NCBI RefSeq assembly: GCF_000221045.1 | Contig: NC_015856.1 | Coordinates: forward strand, 4,050,542-4,114,541 | Direction: 5' to 3' | Length of the DNA: 64,000 nucleotides | From: Collimonas fungivorans Ter331 | GTDB lineage: Bacteria > Pseudomonadota > Gammaproteobacteria > Burkholderiales > Burkholderiaceae_D | Shown here: positions 63,417 to 64,000 of the stretch, in pieces | Layout: each line of letters starts with the position of its first letter | How positions within the stretch are numbered: position 1 is the first letter of the stretch | Made by a program: the position numbers and the translations under genes | The notes under the pieces: generated by a model | What the model was told of the DNA's origin: nothing | What the model saw: the letters and a program-made list of their open reading frames with translations, nothing else | The model's database searches: none

Positions 63417-64000
63417 ACCAGACCATACACGCCATCATGTCGCGCACACGTTTCAGCTACGTGTGGATCATCGTCGGCATCACTTTCCTCGTACTGCTTG
63501 CGGCTGCCGGCATCCGCGCCACGCCCTCGGTGATGATCCTGCCGCTGGAGCATGAATTCGGCTGGAGCGTCACCACCATCTCCTTCGTCATTTCGGTCAA
63601 CATCGCGCTGTACGGCCTGATCGGGCCATTTTCGGCGGCGGCCATGCAGCGCTACGGCATCCGCCCCATGGTGCTGGGAGCGCTGGTGCTGCTGGCGGTG
63701 GGTACTTTCGTCAGCACCTTCATGACCATGCCATGGCACATGGTGCTGGCCTGGGGCATCCTGGTGGGATCGGGCAGCGGCGTCGCCGCCAACACGCTGG
63801 CGGCTACCATTGTCAGCCGCTGGTTCGAGACTCGGCGCGGACTGGCGATGGGCTTGCTGACGGCCAGCTCGGCCACCGGCCAGATGGTGTTCTTGCCGCT
63901 GATGGCCTATATGGTCGAACACTACGGCTGGCGTTCGGTGGCGATGCTGGTGGCCAGCGTGGCGGCCCTGGCGATCCCGCTGGTGGCGATTTTCCTGCCT
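63413..64000 (+). CDS. MFS transporter, truncated by the window end
   Basis: The first 196 residues are visible, with six predicted helices. FGWSVTTISFVISVNIALYG and GSGSGVAANTLAATIVSRWF, followed by a RRGLAMGLL loop, resemble the oxalate/formate antiporter and monocarboxylate type of the family. It is translationally coupled to the MarR gene. The reading frame is open to the last base, so the rest lies outside. Confidence 0.85.
   Translation, partial: MNQTIHAIMSRTRFSYVWIIVGITFLVLLAAAGIRATPSVMILPLEHEFGWSVTTISFVISVNIALYGLIGPFSAAAMQRYGIRPMVLGALVLLAVGTFVSTFMTMPWHMVLAWGILVGSGSGVAANTLAATIVSRWFETRRGLAMGLLTASSATGQMVFLPLMAYMVEHYGWRSVAMLVASVAALAIPLVAIFLP

Overview
The window reads as a chromosomal segment of a betaproteobacterium. 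GC is high, genes are densely packed, and several blocks point to the order Burkholderiales: DUF3460-scpA-panC, a sulfite reductase paired with a DUF934 protein, and lptFG divergent from pepA. Within that order I favour the family Oxalobacteraceae (for example a Collimonas- or Herbaspirillum-like soil bacterium). This placement is an inference from protein character and gene order; no rRNA is present. I see no transposase, integrase, prophage or CRISPR array.

Layout. 2-67: hydrophobic C-terminal tail of a gene entering from the left. 231-3741 (minus): glyoxylate operon gcl-hyi-glxR, with a divergent LysR regulator at 3977. 5078-6048: two small envelope proteins. 6215-11517: a compact peptide-export locus. 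It has a palindromic operator candidate, a 60-residue double-glycine precursor peptide, an attenuator-like terminator, an HlyD-type adaptor, an ABC exporter with a complete C39 peptidase triad, and a TolC-like outer-membrane channel. 11522-13460: two identical tRNA-Glu genes and one tRNA-Ala downstream of gltX. 13565-21111: housekeeping genes (DUF4399, cupin, apbC/mrp, metG, GNAT, a BamE-like lipoprotein, DUF3460, scpA, panC). 21126-26110: vitamin B12 uptake, with btuF downstream of panC and a convergent riboswitch-btuB-btuC-btuD unit. 26132-28493: an HPP/CBS membrane protein and an orphan periplasmic binding protein. 28777-35639: a GntR regulator and an operon for catabolism of four-carbon acid sugars (ltnD, otnK, otnC, MFS carrier, otnI, denD). 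35764-43841: an MscS-type channel, a ClcA chloride transporter with a methyltransferase, a J-domain protein, a drug exporter and two small envelope proteins. 43916-52080: cysB and the assimilatory sulfate reduction operon, ending in the siroheme gene cobA. 52105-53958: small genes, including a stand-alone MgtC-C-like domain behind a structured leader. 54084-59270: a LysR gene, lptF-lptG-cbiX and pepA. 59338-64000: xthA, a class C beta-lactamase, an NHL-repeat lipoprotein, and a MarR regulator with an MFS exporter cut by the window end.

How the parts fit. Two carbon pathways use paralogous enzyme families: Gcl-Hyi-GlxR handles glyoxylate, and LtnD/DenD-OtnI-OtnK-OtnC takes L-threonate and D-erythronate to dihydroxyacetone phosphate. 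CobA and CbiX supply siroheme steps needed by the sulfite reductase, and the Btu system imports cobalamin under riboswitch control.

The most novel-looking element is the peptide-export locus at 6215-11517. The leader of the predicted peptide matches the double-glycine consensus position by position, and the complete export machinery follows it. Its core is unusual: a Phe/Cys-rich first half and a proline-rich tail. I recognise no immunity or modification gene beside it.
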